A DNA stretch of 64,000 bases from Paenibacillus woosongensis (GTDB taxonomy: Bacteria; Bacillota; Bacilli; Paenibacillales; Paenibacillaceae): positions 744,001 through 808,000 of the forward strand of contig NZ_CP126084.1 in the NCBI RefSeq assembly GCF_030122845.1. The letters are read 5' to 3'. Of the stretch, positions 33,475 through 42,559 are shown one piece after another (the first letter of the stretch is position 1; every line of letters starts with the position of its first letter). The notes below the pieces were generated by a model that saw nothing but the letters and a program-made list of their open reading frames with translations, made no database searches and had not been told where the DNA came from. Made by a program: the position numbers and the translations under genes.

Positions 33475-34383
33475 CTAAACGTTTTTATCCTCCTCTATAG
33501 CGAGAACCTCCCTTGCTGCTTCTATGAAAGATAAGATGATGGGTGAAAGCCACTTATCTTTATGCCATGACATCTGAGTATACACGTGCAGGTCAGGAAT
33601 TTGCCATGGAAGGGCAACAAGCTCGCCTCGCTCCACTTCAGCTTTCACTACGATTTCTGGAAGAAAGGCAATACCGATTCCCGAAATGGCACATTGTTTA
33701 ATAGCTTCGGCACTTTGAAACTCTAAATAAGTAATGCTATCAATGCCCTCTTTCTCAAATGACCGGTCAAACATGGTTCGATAGGGGCAACCCTTCTCAT
33801 TCGTCAGGAATACTTGTCCGTGAAAATCTTCCAGCTGCAGCACAGTACGCTTCGCGAGCGGGTGATCCGGAGCAGCGAAAAGTCGGAAGGATTCTTCCAT
33901 CAGCGGCTCCACAGCAAGTCCGCTCGAGCGGATGGGTTCGTCCAATATGAAGACGACATCCGCGGTCCCCTCAAAGAGTATCTGCTTGAGCTCTTGATTG
34001 GGAACGGAGCGGAAGATCAAACGAACTCCCGGATGGCGCGAACGAAACCGTTGAAAGACAGCTGGAAGCCGATAGACGCAAATAACCTCATTGGCACTTA
34101 TCGTTAGGGTACCGGTTAGATTTTCATTGTCATGAACGACGCCGCGAGCTTCGTCCAATTTGTCTAAAACCCCTTGGATATGTGTTAAAAAGCGTTTCCC
34201 CGCCGTTGTGAGAACGAGCTGCTTGCCCAATCGGTCAAAGAGACGAACCCCAAGCTCATCCTCCAATGCTTTAATTTGCATCGTGATGTTGGAGGGGACG
34301 TAACTCAGCACTTCCGCAGCCCGGCTGAAATTTAAAGTGGATGCCACCGTGCGGAACGTAATCAGTTGGCGCAGTTCCATCAT
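33475..34383 (-). CDS. LysR family transcriptional regulator
   Basis: 302 aa. An N-terminal winged helix-turn-helix (MELRQLITFRTVASTLNFSRAAEVL, then SNITMQIKALEDELGVRLFDRL) is followed by a LysR substrate-binding domain (about 90-295). Length is normal. It is divergent from the truncated MetX-like gene at 34402 with 18 bp between starts, so it probably regulated that gene. No minus-strand ribosome site is clear. The inducer is unknown. Confidence 0.88.
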   Translation of the reverse strand: MMELRQLITFRTVASTLNFSRAAEVLSYVPSNITMQIKALEDELGVRLFDRLGKQLVLTTAGKRFLTHIQGVLDKLDEARGVVHDNENLTGTLTISANEVICVYRLPAVFQRFRSRHPGVRLIFRSVPNQELKQILFEGTADVVFILDEPIRSSGLAVEPLMEESFRLFAAPDHPLAKRTVLQLEDFHGQVFLTNEKGCPYRTMFDRSFEKEGIDSITYLEFQSAEAIKQCAISGIGIAFLPEIVVKAEVERGELVALPWQIPDLHVYTQMSWHKDKWLSPIILSFIEAAREVLAIEEDKNV

Positions 34384-34401
34384 GAAGGGAGAGATACTAC
34401 G

Positions 34402-34740
34402 ATGGATTATGAGATTTTTGACTTAGGCGACGTAACCTTGCAATCCGGAGTGACGTTACCGAGCGCTTTTCTTGCGTATAAGACTTATGGCAGGCTGAAT
34501 GAACAGAAAGATAATGTCATCGTCTATCCAACTGCGTTTGGCGACACGCATGTTCAGAATGAATGGCTGATTGGAAACGGCATGGCACTGGATCCGCGAG
34601 AATATTTCATTATTGTTCCTAATCTGCTTGGCAACGGATTATCTTCGTCTCCTACGAATACGCCGCCCCCATTTGATAGGGCCAGTTTTCCGCAGGTAAC
34701 GACTTTTTTTACCTTGAATAAGGTGATATGTCTGAGTTAA
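34402..34740 (+). pseudogene. Truncated MetX-like alpha/beta hydrolase
   Basis: 112 codons from an ATG after GAAGGGAG. The protein begins like homoserine O-acetyltransferase-family hydrolases (LQSGVTLPSAFLAYKTYG, VIVYPTAFGDTH, REYFIIVPNLLGNGLSSSP). It stops being family-like after FPQVT, near 34700. The nucleophile elbow, Asp and His of the triad would lie beyond and are missing; full-length members have about 340-370 residues. It should be inactive. Confidence 0.75.
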
Positions 34741-34743
34741 TAT
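34714..34743 (+). promoter_or_regulatory. Possible promoter of the YdjM-family gene
   Basis: TTGAAT (34714-34719), an 18-bp spacer and TAATAT (34738-34743), directly upstream of the SOS box. Confidence 0.45.
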
Positions 34744-34744
34744 A

Positions 34745-34758
34745 GAAACGTACGTTCT
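34745..34758 (-). promoter_or_regulatory. Near-consensus LexA (SOS) box
   Basis: Read on the minus strand, AGAACGTACGTTTC matches 13 of 14 positions of the Bacillus LexA box CGAACRNRYGTTYC. It sits just after a -10-like TAATAT and upstream of a gene of the LexA-associated YdjM family. Confidence 0.7.
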
Positions 34759-34845
34759 TGTTTGTGCTATCATCCCGCGGTATTTCAACGACAGCAGGAT
34801 ACAGTCAGCAACAGAAGTTCTCAGCCGGAAGGGATGTGATGACAA

Positions 34846-35601
34846 TTGAATAGACAGGGACACTCTGCATTAGCCTTACTTGCGGGATCGGCTACTTCTG
34901 TAGCTGCCCTAACGGCTTCCCGAATGAGTACCACTTTGGAGGTTATTGGCTTCGCAGGAGTGATATGCGCAGCTTCGATCGTGGGGGGCCTTGCCCCGGA
35001 TTTGGATCATAAAACGAGTACGGCGAGCCAGAAGATTCAGCTGTCATCGGGGAAGAGAAAGCTCATGCGGGCATTGTCAGGGATATTTCTATTCATAGGA
35101 TTCGTGTTGATTCTACTAGGTTACTCCATACAAGCCGGGGCGATTTGGATTGGCGCTGGTATTATGGCTGGCTGCTTGGCAAGGCTTCGGACGATCATAC
35201 TTATCGCTAGCGGTACTTTGATGCTGATGGGGTATTTCGTTTACGACTGGCACTGGATGGTCCTTTTTGCGGGAATTGCTCTGCTCATCATGCCGTTCGT
35301 AAAACACCGTTGGATTATTCATTCGCCTGAGTTTGCAATCGTCCTAAGTTTGGGACTCTTCGTCTTTGGCAGTCAGTACTCAGGATGGGTTATGGCAAGT
35401 TGTCTAGGGTTTATTGCGGGCTGGTGGTCTCATTTATTTGGAGATATTTTTGGGAGTGACGGGATACGTTCCTTATTTGTTCCGAAGTTTAAAATAGCTC
35501 TACGTTTATTCGATAACGGAGGAGCTGCCGAACGGATGATTTCTAAACTGTGTCATTTACTCAGCATCGTGGTCTGGGGAATTTACGGGTTTGTCCTCTG
35601 A
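34846..35601 (+). CDS. YdjM family (PF04307-type) inner-membrane metal-dependent hydrolase
   Basis: 251 aa from a TTG 12 nt after GGAAGGGA. Family motifs are visible: an N-terminal HSALALL, GGLAPDLDHKTS (metal-type Asp/His), KHRWIIHSP and HLFGDIFGSDGIR. About six membrane helices lie between them. In E. coli the family member YdjM is LexA-regulated, and here a 13/14 LexA box lies about 90 bp upstream. The family's substrate is unknown. This gene is probably part of the SOS regulon of this organism. Confidence 0.82.
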   Translation: MNRQGHSALALLAGSATSVAALTASRMSTTLEVIGFAGVICAASIVGGLAPDLDHKTSTASQKIQLSSGKRKLMRALSGIFLFIGFVLILLGYSIQAGAIWIGAGIMAGCLARLRTIILIASGTLMLMGYFVYDWHWMVLFAGIALLIMPFVKHRWIIHSPEFAIVLSLGLFVFGSQYSGWVMASCLGFIAGWWSHLFGDIFGSDGIRSLFVPKFKIALRLFDNGGAAERMISKLCHLLSIVVWGIYGFVL

Positions 35602-35615
35602 AGCTTGCTCTATAT

Positions 35616-35692
35616 AAAAAGGCGAGAATGTAACGCTTGCGGATATATATTCACATATAAATCCGGGCGTAACTGTTCTCGCCTTAGTTTTT
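35616..35692. terminator. Bidirectional terminator
   Basis: AAGGCGAGAA pairs with TTCTCGCCTT, with further pairing inside and a large loop. T-rich sequence is present on both sides, serving the YdjM-family gene (+) and the His-rich gene (-). Confidence 0.7.
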
Positions 35693-35710
35693 GACCTCTT
35701 TTTTAAATGA

Positions 35711-35908
35711 TCATCGTGAAGTTTGCTCTGTCCGATCCGTACGGTAGTAGTGGTGATGATGAAAATGATGATGATGATGGATGAAGTGAGGCCCATGATG
35801 ACCATGGCCATGGAAGTGAGGATGATGATGCCCGTGCCAATAACCAGCGTGGTATGGCTGAGGGTCTCTTTGTTGAGATTCTTGAACACTAAAGAATTCC
35901 TTATTCAT
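35711..35908 (-). CDS. Small His-rich protein
   Basis: 65 aa from an ATG behind AAAGGAGA. The middle (about residues 24-54) is nearly all His with Gly/Pro/Phe/Tyr (HGHHHPHFHGHGHH and on); the N-terminus is acidic/Gln-rich and the C-terminus basic. Probably a metal-binding (Ni, Zn or Cu) storage peptide or a spore-associated protein. The strong ribosome site and terminator support it being real despite low complexity. Confidence 0.7.
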   Translation of the reverse strand: MNKEFFSVQESQQRDPQPYHAGYWHGHHHPHFHGHGHHGPHFIHHHHHFHHHHYYRTDRTEQTSR

Positions 35909-36056
35909 TGTTCTTTCTCCTTTCGGTGAGTAATTAGTTCATCTTATGGACGGCAATGGATTCATGATACTTGACCTAAAGAAATTGGGCTAAAAATAAT
36001 CCTTCCGATCTATTGAGAAATATTTACATATCATATAGATTATGTGTATATAACGT

Positions 36057-36100
36057 TATAATGTTTTGGGGAGATCATTACCGGTATAAAAGCGCTGTCA
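36057..36100 (+). promoter_or_regulatory. Chitinase upstream region: -10 box and cre-like site
   Basis: A TATAAT at 36057-36062 is followed at 36087-36100 by TAAAAGCGCTGTCA, matching 13 of 14 positions of the Bacillus catabolite-responsive element TGWAANCGNTNWCA. Its place after the -10 suggests CcpA repression. Confidence 0.55.
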
Positions 36101-36183
36101 CGCAAGTGAAGGGAGGTGATGTTTCCGTTTCGCGTGGAGAGACAGAAACCTTGCTGATCATTTCATGGGGAGGGGTTTAGTAA

Positions 36184-37659
36184 ATGAAGAAGGGATTATT
36201 TGGCATGCTGGGCAAGCCGGGAAGAGTGCTGCCGTTGTTGCTGGTCTTTACGATGCTGATCAGTTTGCTGCCGCTGGCGGCTTCGGCGGCCGACCGTGGT
36301 GCTTGGGCGCCTAATGTGTCCTATGCAATCAACGATACCGTGACGTATGGTGGAAATACCTATCGGAATATTCAGTCCCATACCTCTTTGGTAGGGTGGG
36401 AGCCGCCTAATGTGCCTGCTTTATGGCAGTTGGTTCAAGGCGGCGGAGGTGGTGGAGGCGATACCGCGGCACCAACAGCTCCCGCGAATTTGAAGGTGAG
36501 CGGTGTCACTTCATCCAGCGTAACCTTAACCTGGTCGGCATCTTCGGATAACGTAGGGGTAACCGGATATGATGTATATCAAGGATCATCTGTGGTTCTC
36601 TCCGTAACAGGAACTACAGCTACGGTTACAGGACTTGCAGCCAGTACAGCTTATTCCTTTAAGGTCGTGGCGAAGGATGCAGCCGGAAATCGCTCCCCGG
36701 CAAGTGCGACCGTAAATGCGACAACGGCCGCAGGAAATGGCGGCGGAGGCGGAGGCGGCCAGCTTCCAAAGCATACCCTAACAGGGTATTGGCATAATTT
36801 TATTAATAACTCTAGCAATTTAAGAGTAAGAGATGTGCCAAGCCAATACGATATCATTGTATTATCGTTTGCGGATATGGATCCTTCTAAGCCGGGCGGA
36901 GTTACGTTTAGTGTAAATCCTTCGTTGTCGTCGGCCCTGGGAGGATATTCGAATGCGGATCTGATTGCAGATATCCAGGCAAAACGCGCGCAAGGAAAGA
37001 AGGTCATCATATCCATTGGCGGTGAGCAGGGCAATATTAATTTGAATAACGCTTCGCCTAATGTCACGAATTTTGTGGAAAGCATGTATGGCATCATCAC
37101 TCAATTCGGCCTGGATGGCGTGGATATCGATTTGGAGCATGGCATGAATGTTGCGAATTTAACCAGCGCCATTCGTCAGCTGCAGCAAAGAGTGGGCAGC
37201 AACTTTATTTTAACGATGGCTCCGCAGACGATTGACATGCAGAATCAGAATACATCTTATATGCAGCTATATAATAATCTGAAAGATATTACATCCGTCA
37301 TTAATGTCCAGTATTATAATTCAGGCTGCATGCTGGGGCGCGACGGTAAATGTTACTCGCAAGGCACGGTAGACTTCTTAACGGCTCTTTCCGATTTAAC
37401 CTTGCAATGGGTAGCGCCCTCCCAATTAGGCATCGGCGTTCCGGCTACGCCGTCAGCGGCAGGCGGGGGATATGTCTCCCCGACGGTCGTGAACAATGCG
37501 CTGAACTGCCTGGCGACCGGCAATGGCTGCGGGAGCTATAAACCGGTTGCCAAATACCCGGATATCCGGGGAGCGATGACATGGTCGATCAATTGGGATG
37601 CGACGACGAATTATAGTTTAGCCAATACAGTCAAGCCTTTCTTGAATTCGCTTCCTTAA
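36184..37659 (+). CDS. Secreted GH18 chitinase with CBM5/12 and FnIII domains
   Basis: 491 aa. A Sec signal peptide (about residues 1-36, ending AASAA) is followed by a chitin-binding CBM5/12 domain (AWAPNVSYAINDTVTYGG, about 37-80), a Gly linker and a fibronectin III domain (about 95-182). After a second Gly linker comes the GH18 barrel with catalytic DGVDIDLEH (about 312-320). It should hydrolyse chitin outside the cell. The ribosome site GGGGAGGGG is strong. It is followed by its own terminator and then a cellulase gene. Confidence 0.93.
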   Translation: MKKGLFGMLGKPGRVLPLLLVFTMLISLLPLAASAADRGAWAPNVSYAINDTVTYGGNTYRNIQSHTSLVGWEPPNVPALWQLVQGGGGGGGDTAAPTAPANLKVSGVTSSSVTLTWSASSDNVGVTGYDVYQGSSVVLSVTGTTATVTGLAASTAYSFKVVAKDAAGNRSPASATVNATTAAGNGGGGGGGQLPKHTLTGYWHNFINNSSNLRVRDVPSQYDIIVLSFADMDPSKPGGVTFSVNPSLSSALGGYSNADLIADIQAKRAQGKKVIISIGGEQGNINLNNASPNVTNFVESMYGIITQFGLDGVDIDLEHGMNVANLTSAIRQLQQRVGSNFILTMAPQTIDMQNQNTSYMQLYNNLKDITSVINVQYYNSGCMLGRDGKCYSQGTVDFLTALSDLTLQWVAPSQLGIGVPATPSAAGGGYVSPTVVNNALNCLATGNGCGSYKPVAKYPDIRGAMTWSINWDATTNYSLANTVKPFLNSLP

Positions 37660-37684
37660 ACCTGAAAGTTGTAATACAGACGAG

Positions 37685-37711
37685 CCCCGGTCCACCCGAC
37701 CGGGGTTTTTT
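37685..37711 (+). terminator. Terminator after the chitinase gene
   Basis: CCCCGGT CCACCCG ACCGGGG followed by six T. Confidence 0.88.
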
Positions 37712-37810
37712 GTGAATTGTAGGAGAAACTAGAGCATCGCTAATTTACACATGATTTATTCTCTAATTATTATGGTGCATGCCATGTGGAAAATGTGATA
37801 AATTAGTCAT

Positions 37811-37824
37811 CGAAACCGCTTTCA
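37811..37824 (+). promoter_or_regulatory. cre-like site upstream of the cellulase gene
   Basis: CGAAACCGCTTTCA matches 13 of 14 positions of TGWAANCGNTNWCA, 45 bp before the cellulase start, suggesting CcpA-dependent catabolite control. Confidence 0.55.
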
Positions 37825-37868
37825 TGCCAAGATATGTAATTTTTAAAAAAGAGTAAAGGAGAATTCAG

Positions 37869-39566
37869 ATGAAAAAACGTAGAAGCAGTAAAGTTATTCT
37901 TTCGTTGGCCATCGTTGTTGCATTATTGGCAGCCGTCGTTCCTAATGCCGCTTTAGCAGCGGCTGCACCAAGTGCCATGCAGTCCTATGTTGAAGCGATG
38001 CAGCCTGGCTGGAACCTTGGCAATTCTCTGGATGCTGTCGGTGCGGATGAGACGGCATGGGGCAATCCGCGTATCACGAAAGAGCTCATTCAGAACATCG
38101 CGGCGCAAGGCTATAAAAGCATACGGATTCCGGTGACCTGGGATTCCCATATCGGCGCGGCCCCAAATTATCAAATTGAAGCAGCATACCTCAATCGGGT
38201 GCAGGAGGTCGTACAGTGGGCTTTGGATGCGAACCTCTATGTGATGATTAATGTCCATCATGATTCCTGGCTATGGATCAGCAAAATGGAGTCGCAGCAC
38301 GATCAAGTACTGGCCCGTTATAATGCGATTTGGACGCAAATTGCCAACAAGTTCAAGAACAGCCCGAGCAAGCTGATGTTCGAGAGCGTGAATGAGCCTC
38401 GCTTTACGGATGGCGGAACTACGGATGAAGCCAAGCAGCAAAAAATGCTGGACGAGCTGAATGTATCCTTTTTCCACATCGTCAGAAATTCCGGCGGCCA
38501 GAACGCGACTCGCCCGCTAGTTCTTTCTACGTTGGAGGCCTCTCCAACCCAAGAGAGAATGACGGCACTTTATAATACGATCACCAAACTGAACGACAAA
38601 AATCTGATCGCAACCGTTCATTTTTATGGATTCTGGCCGTTTAGCGTAAATATCGCAGGATATACGAAATTTGATGCGGAGACGCAAAATGATATTACAA
38701 CGACCTTCGATAACGTGTATAACACATTTGTAGCAAAGGGAATCCCGGTGGTAGTCGGCGAATATGGCCTGCTTGGATTCGATAAGAATACCGGTGTCAT
38801 TGAACAGGGTGAGAAATTGAAATTTTTCGAGTTCTTTGCCCAGTATGTGAAGCAAAAAAGCATTTCCACTATGCTGTGGGATAACGGACAGCACTTCAAC
38901 CGCACGAGCTTCAAGTGGTCTGACCCGGATTTATTCAATATGATCAAGGCCAGTTGGACCGGACGCTCATCCACGGCTTCCAGCGATCTGATCCATGTCA
39001 AGCAGGGCACGGCGGTAAAAGATACTTCGGTTCAGCTCAATCTTAACGGGAATACGCTAACTTCCCTTTCCGTAAATGGAACGACACTGAAATCAGGCAC
39101 AGATTACACATTAAACGGTAGCACATTAACTATTAAAGCGAGCCAGTTGACCAAGCTGACCTCCTCAGGCAAATTGGGGGTCAACACGACGATCGTGGCT
39201 AAATTTAATAGAGGCGCCGACTGGAAATTCAACGTAGTCCTGTACAATACGCCTAAGCTTAGCAGTACGACGGGGACTACTTCTTCCTTTGCGATTCCAA
39301 CGGCTTTCAACGGGGATCAGCTTGCTACGATGGAAGCGGTCTATGTAAACGGCGGCAATGCCGGCCCGCATAACTGGACTTCCTTTAAGGAATTCGAAAC
39401 GACGTTCAGCCCGGCCTATAGCGACGGGAAAATCAAACTGCAGCAGGCGTTCTTTAATGAAGTGAACGATGCCACAGTCACTCTCAGGTTCCACTTCTGG
39501 AGCGGGGAGATCGTCAACTACACGATTAAAAAGAGCGGTTCGACGGTGACGGGCACGGCTTCATAA
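37869..39566 (+). CDS. Secreted GH5 cellulase with CBM_X2 and CBM46-like domains
   Basis: 565 aa. The signal peptide (about residues 1-32) is followed by a GH5 barrel starting at QPGWNLGNSLDAVG. The acid/base Glu is in ESVNEPRF and the nucleophile Glu in VVVGEYGLLG; the aromatic MLWDNGQHF comes near the end of the barrel (about residue 340). An Ig-like CBM_X2 domain (about 375-460, LNLNGNTLTSLSVNG) and a C-terminal CBM46-like domain (about 465-560) follow. This order matches endo-glucanases such as Bacillus Cel5B, active on beta-1,4-glucans including xyloglucan. Ribosome site AAAGGAG. Confidence 0.92.
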   Translation: MKKRRSSKVILSLAIVVALLAAVVPNAALAAAAPSAMQSYVEAMQPGWNLGNSLDAVGADETAWGNPRITKELIQNIAAQGYKSIRIPVTWDSHIGAAPNYQIEAAYLNRVQEVVQWALDANLYVMINVHHDSWLWISKMESQHDQVLARYNAIWTQIANKFKNSPSKLMFESVNEPRFTDGGTTDEAKQQKMLDELNVSFFHIVRNSGGQNATRPLVLSTLEASPTQERMTALYNTITKLNDKNLIATVHFYGFWPFSVNIAGYTKFDAETQNDITTTFDNVYNTFVAKGIPVVVGEYGLLGFDKNTGVIEQGEKLKFFEFFAQYVKQKSISTMLWDNGQHFNRTSFKWSDPDLFNMIKASWTGRSSTASSDLIHVKQGTAVKDTSVQLNLNGNTLTSLSVNGTTLKSGTDYTLNGSTLTIKASQLTKLTSSGKLGVNTTIVAKFNRGADWKFNVVLYNTPKLSSTTGTTSSFAIPTAFNGDQLATMEAVYVNGGNAGPHNWTSFKEFETTFSPAYSDGKIKLQQAFFNEVNDATVTLRFHFWSGEIVNYTIKKSGSTVTGTAS

Positions 39567-39649
39567 GCGAGTTTGTCAAAAAGGACCGATATACTGCCTA
39601 ATTTGGTATGGCCTTAGTTGGAAGCAATTACTTCGAATATACAGAAATG

Positions 39650-39678
39650 AAGCCCCGGCCAGCTGACCGGGGCTTTGT
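39650..39678 (+). terminator. Terminator after the cellulase gene
   Basis: AAGCCCCGG CCAGCTGA CCGGGGCTTTG. The stem is strong and the T-run weak. Confidence 0.7.
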
Positions 39679-39714
39679 TGCGTTTAAGGAAATATATTCG
39701 AAGCATTAGCAAAT

Positions 39715-40134
39715 TTATTTAGCTCGTCTCAGTTCGGCAATATCGGCTTCATGTGAAACGGAGCGGATGGACAATCTTTCGAGTAATTTCTCATGCTCCT
39801 GCTGGGTTTGGAGAACGGTTTGCTGGTTAGTTTTAAGTACAGATACATCCTCACGGACTTGATTCATGTGATCCGTTAGTTCTTCTACCTTTGTATTTGT
39901 GGCAGCAACGATATGAATTAATTGTTGAATGTGCTCGCCATGACTGTTTAGTTGCTCATTGTGGCTTTGTAACTGTCCTCGGATTTCTTTGAATTGTTGG
40001 TCGTGCTCATTGAGCTTTCCTCGAATTTCCTTGAGCTGCTTGCTTTGGCTTTTTAGCTGCTCGGCTTGGCTGGCTTGTACTGCTTTGATTTCCTTAAGTT
40101 CACCTAAGATGAGATCTAGCTTCTGGTCAATCAT
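39715..40134 (-). CDS. Coiled-coil protein, unknown function
   Basis: 139 aa. The ATG at 40134 follows GAGGTG; an in-frame start 15 nt upstream has no site. Nearly the entire protein is heptad-like, rich in Gln/Glu/Leu/Lys (repeats such as EQLKSQSKQLKEIRGKLNEH, then QQFKEIRGQLQSHNEQLNSH), predicting a long coiled coil. It resembles small tropomyosin-like or phage-tail-associated coiled-coil proteins of Bacilli, but no family is certain. Confidence 0.65.
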   Translation of the reverse strand: MIDQKLDLILGELKEIKAVQASQAEQLKSQSKQLKEIRGKLNEHDQQFKEIRGQLQSHNEQLNSHGEHIQQLIHIVAATNTKVEELTDHMNQVREDVSVLKTNQQTVLQTQQEHEKLLERLSIRSVSHEADIAELRRAK

Positions 40135-40330
40135 GAGCTCGCACCTCACTAATTTTTATCCCCATCTTTTCAGAAAAAATAGAGAACGTTTGTTTCTAGT
40201 CCATTATACTATATTTTTGGTGGACAGGATATTTCAAAATATTTGAAAAATGAAATCAAATGGGCGATATAATGAACGATTTGGGTCTCATAACAGTCAT
40301 AGTTATCGAAAGCTAAGCAAGGAGGTGTGT

Positions 40331-40879
40331 ATGAAGGTGAATGACCGCGAGCTGTTTGAGGCTTTCAAGGAACAAGTGTATCGTCTCTGCTACTACATGC
40401 TGCAAAATCGCGGGGATGCTGAGGATGTTTGCCAGGAAGTTTTCGTGAAAGCGATCCTTGCGGACAGGTCGCAAATTCGCGAGCTCAGGCCATGGCTCCT
40501 CAGAATAGCCGCAAACGAGTGCAACAGTCTGCTAAGAAGACGCAGGAAAGGCTGGACCAAAGAAACGTTAGCATATATTCTCTCCCGTCCGCAAATCTTC
40601 AATCCCGTCGAAGAGAGCTATGATCAACGGGAAACCAGGACAGCCTTCCATGGGCTGATCAGCAGTCTGCCGGATAAAATCCGAATCGTCGTCATTCTGC
40701 GTTTTGCCAACGAGCTGACGGTCCCGGAAATCTCCAAGGTGATCGAAATCCCGGAAGGAACCGTCAAATCCAGACTCAATCGGGGATTGGGATTGCTGCG
40801 AAACAAGCTGGGGCCGATTGAAAAGCAAAAGAGAAAAGGAGAGGATTTGGAATGGAGCAATTCCGTGAACGCCAAATAA
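40331..40879 (+). CDS. ECF-type RNA polymerase sigma factor
   Basis: 182 aa. The ATG at 40331 follows AAGGAGGTG; the frame is open further upstream without a site. Region 2 is visible in FKEQVYRLCYYMLQNRGDAEDVCQEVFVKA, and region 4 in LPDKIRIVVILRF and LTVPEISKVIEIPEGTVKSRL. The downstream gene overlaps by 28 bp and encodes the likely anti-sigma partner. Target promoters cannot be told. Confidence 0.9.
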   Translation: MKVNDRELFEAFKEQVYRLCYYMLQNRGDAEDVCQEVFVKAILADRSQIRELRPWLLRIAANECNSLLRRRRKGWTKETLAYILSRPQIFNPVEESYDQRETRTAFHGLISSLPDKIRIVVILRFANELTVPEISKVIEIPEGTVKSRLNRGLGLLRNKLGPIEKQKRKGEDLEWSNSVNAK

Positions 40880-42504
40880 AGCAGCATTTGCAGGAAGAAC
40901 CGCGGCCGAATTACGATGCGATGTGGACGGGGATCGAGCAGGAAGTTTACAAACGGAAATTGGAGCAAACGCCGAATAGCTCAGGGAGATCAAGGAAGCA
41001 ATGGATTTCTGCAGCCGTCATGGCTAGTTGTTTCCTGATCATTGGGGTGCCCGTGTTTGCAAGCGTGGCGCTCAGTTGGGACGGTTTAAGCGGCGGGAAA
41101 AGCATAACGGCAGCTTTAAACCAGGGGTATGGCCAGCAATATGACAAGCAGGCGCTAAGCGAAGGGGTAACCATGGGCCTTCATGGCGTCGTGGCGGACG
41201 ATAAAAAAATGAAGCTTCTTGTTTCGATGGATCCAGATCCAAATGGTACGGTATTCGATACGGTTGGATTTGAACATATCCAACTTGCTGAGGCCTCCGG
41301 CAAAGAGGTGCCGCTGCAGGGCCATCTCCAATATGATGAGCAAAGCGGCAAACTGCTTGGCATTTATGAAGCGCCGAATGAGCTAAAAGGGCGAAAACAA
41401 TATGTGCTATCGGCTGATAATCTCGTTTTTTATCAATATGCAGAGGTTCCTCTAAAAGCCATCCCTCAGACGGGACAGACAATTGTTACGGATACAAGTC
41501 GTTATCCAAGTCTCGGCTTCGAATCAGTACAGCGATCGGATGGACAATTCATTGTCCGCTACAATGTTAAGGCTTCTGAAGCGAACGCGGAGCGCTGGGA
41601 TCCGCATCTGATTCTTAAAACCAACAAGGGAGGAGCTGACCAGGGCGTACGGACGATTCTTCCTCATGAGGGTTCCGGATTACTGATCCAGCAGGAGTTT
41701 GAGCTTTCTGAGCAGGAATGGGCAGAAGCGGAGTTCGATTTCAGCTATTTGCGCGAGGCGAGCCGAGTCCAGGGCAGCTGGCAAATTGATTTTGAGGCGG
41801 ATGGCAAGAAGGCGGCGGAGGCTCTCTTATCCCGCAAGCTCCTAAACAATGCTGAATTTGAACGCATAACAGGAAAAACTTTGCAGCAGTTAGTGATTAC
41901 GCCGTTGGAAATTAGAATCGCTTATCAGGAAGATCAGTCGATGGACCGTATGAAAGAGGGCTCGGTTTGGTATGACTCGGTTCGGCTTATGGTGGACGGC
42001 AAAGAAATCGACGGCAGCTTCAATCTTCTGGGGGACGATCCGAACAATTATCAGCATGTTTACCAATTCAATTCGCCAGAGTGGTATAAAGATTGGTCTG
42101 ACGCTTCGCTAAAATTGATTCTTCAGGATGCGGTCGTTACAAAGCGTGATACATCCCGGAACTGGGTTAGGCTGCCTCAACCGAACAAGGAAAAGCAGTA
42201 TGTGGAGATAAAAGTCGAGGATTTCCATGTTCAATTCACATATTATATGGACGGTAAAGATCTTATTGTGGAATCGAAATCGGACGACCCTCAATTTAAA
42301 GGAATCAGCCAGACGATGCTGCGTACAGCAGGGGAAGAAATCTATCCTAAAATGGCTGCTTCCGGCCCGAACGGCTCGGGCAAAAAAGTTGAACGGTACG
42401 AAAATCTGAATATATCGGAAACATTGGAGCTAAACCCGGGATTTTATCGATATTTTGATTCCGCCCGTGACATAGAAATACCATTAATCGAAACGAAATC
42501 ATGA
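40852..42504 (+). CDS. DUF4179 protein, probable membrane anti-sigma factor
   Basis: 550 aa, overlapping the sigma gene, with ribosome site AAAGGAGAGG inside it. A short cytoplasmic N-terminus (about 1-45) precedes one membrane segment (about 46-66, WISAAVMASCFLIIGVPVFA) and a large extracytoplasmic domain of the DUF4179 type. Position and topology match sigma/anti-sigma pairs of Bacillales: the N-terminal part should hold the sigma factor and the outer part should sense a signal. Confidence 0.8.
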   Translation: MEQFRERQIKQHLQEEPRPNYDAMWTGIEQEVYKRKLEQTPNSSGRSRKQWISAAVMASCFLIIGVPVFASVALSWDGLSGGKSITAALNQGYGQQYDKQALSEGVTMGLHGVVADDKKMKLLVSMDPDPNGTVFDTVGFEHIQLAEASGKEVPLQGHLQYDEQSGKLLGIYEAPNELKGRKQYVLSADNLVFYQYAEVPLKAIPQTGQTIVTDTSRYPSLGFESVQRSDGQFIVRYNVKASEANAERWDPHLILKTNKGGADQGVRTILPHEGSGLLIQQEFELSEQEWAEAEFDFSYLREASRVQGSWQIDFEADGKKAAEALLSRKLLNNAEFERITGKTLQQLVITPLEIRIAYQEDQSMDRMKEGSVWYDSVRLMVDGKEIDGSFNLLGDDPNNYQHVYQFNSPEWYKDWSDASLKLILQDAVVTKRDTSRNWVRLPQPNKEKQYVEIKVEDFHVQFTYYMDGKDLIVESKSDDPQFKGISQTMLRTAGEEIYPKMAASGPNGSGKKVERYENLNISETLELNPGFYRYFDSARDIEIPLIETKS

Positions 42505-42559
42505 ATATTGCCGCAGCTATAGTCGCAATCTATCAGGGTATGAACATTCGGGAGGGATT

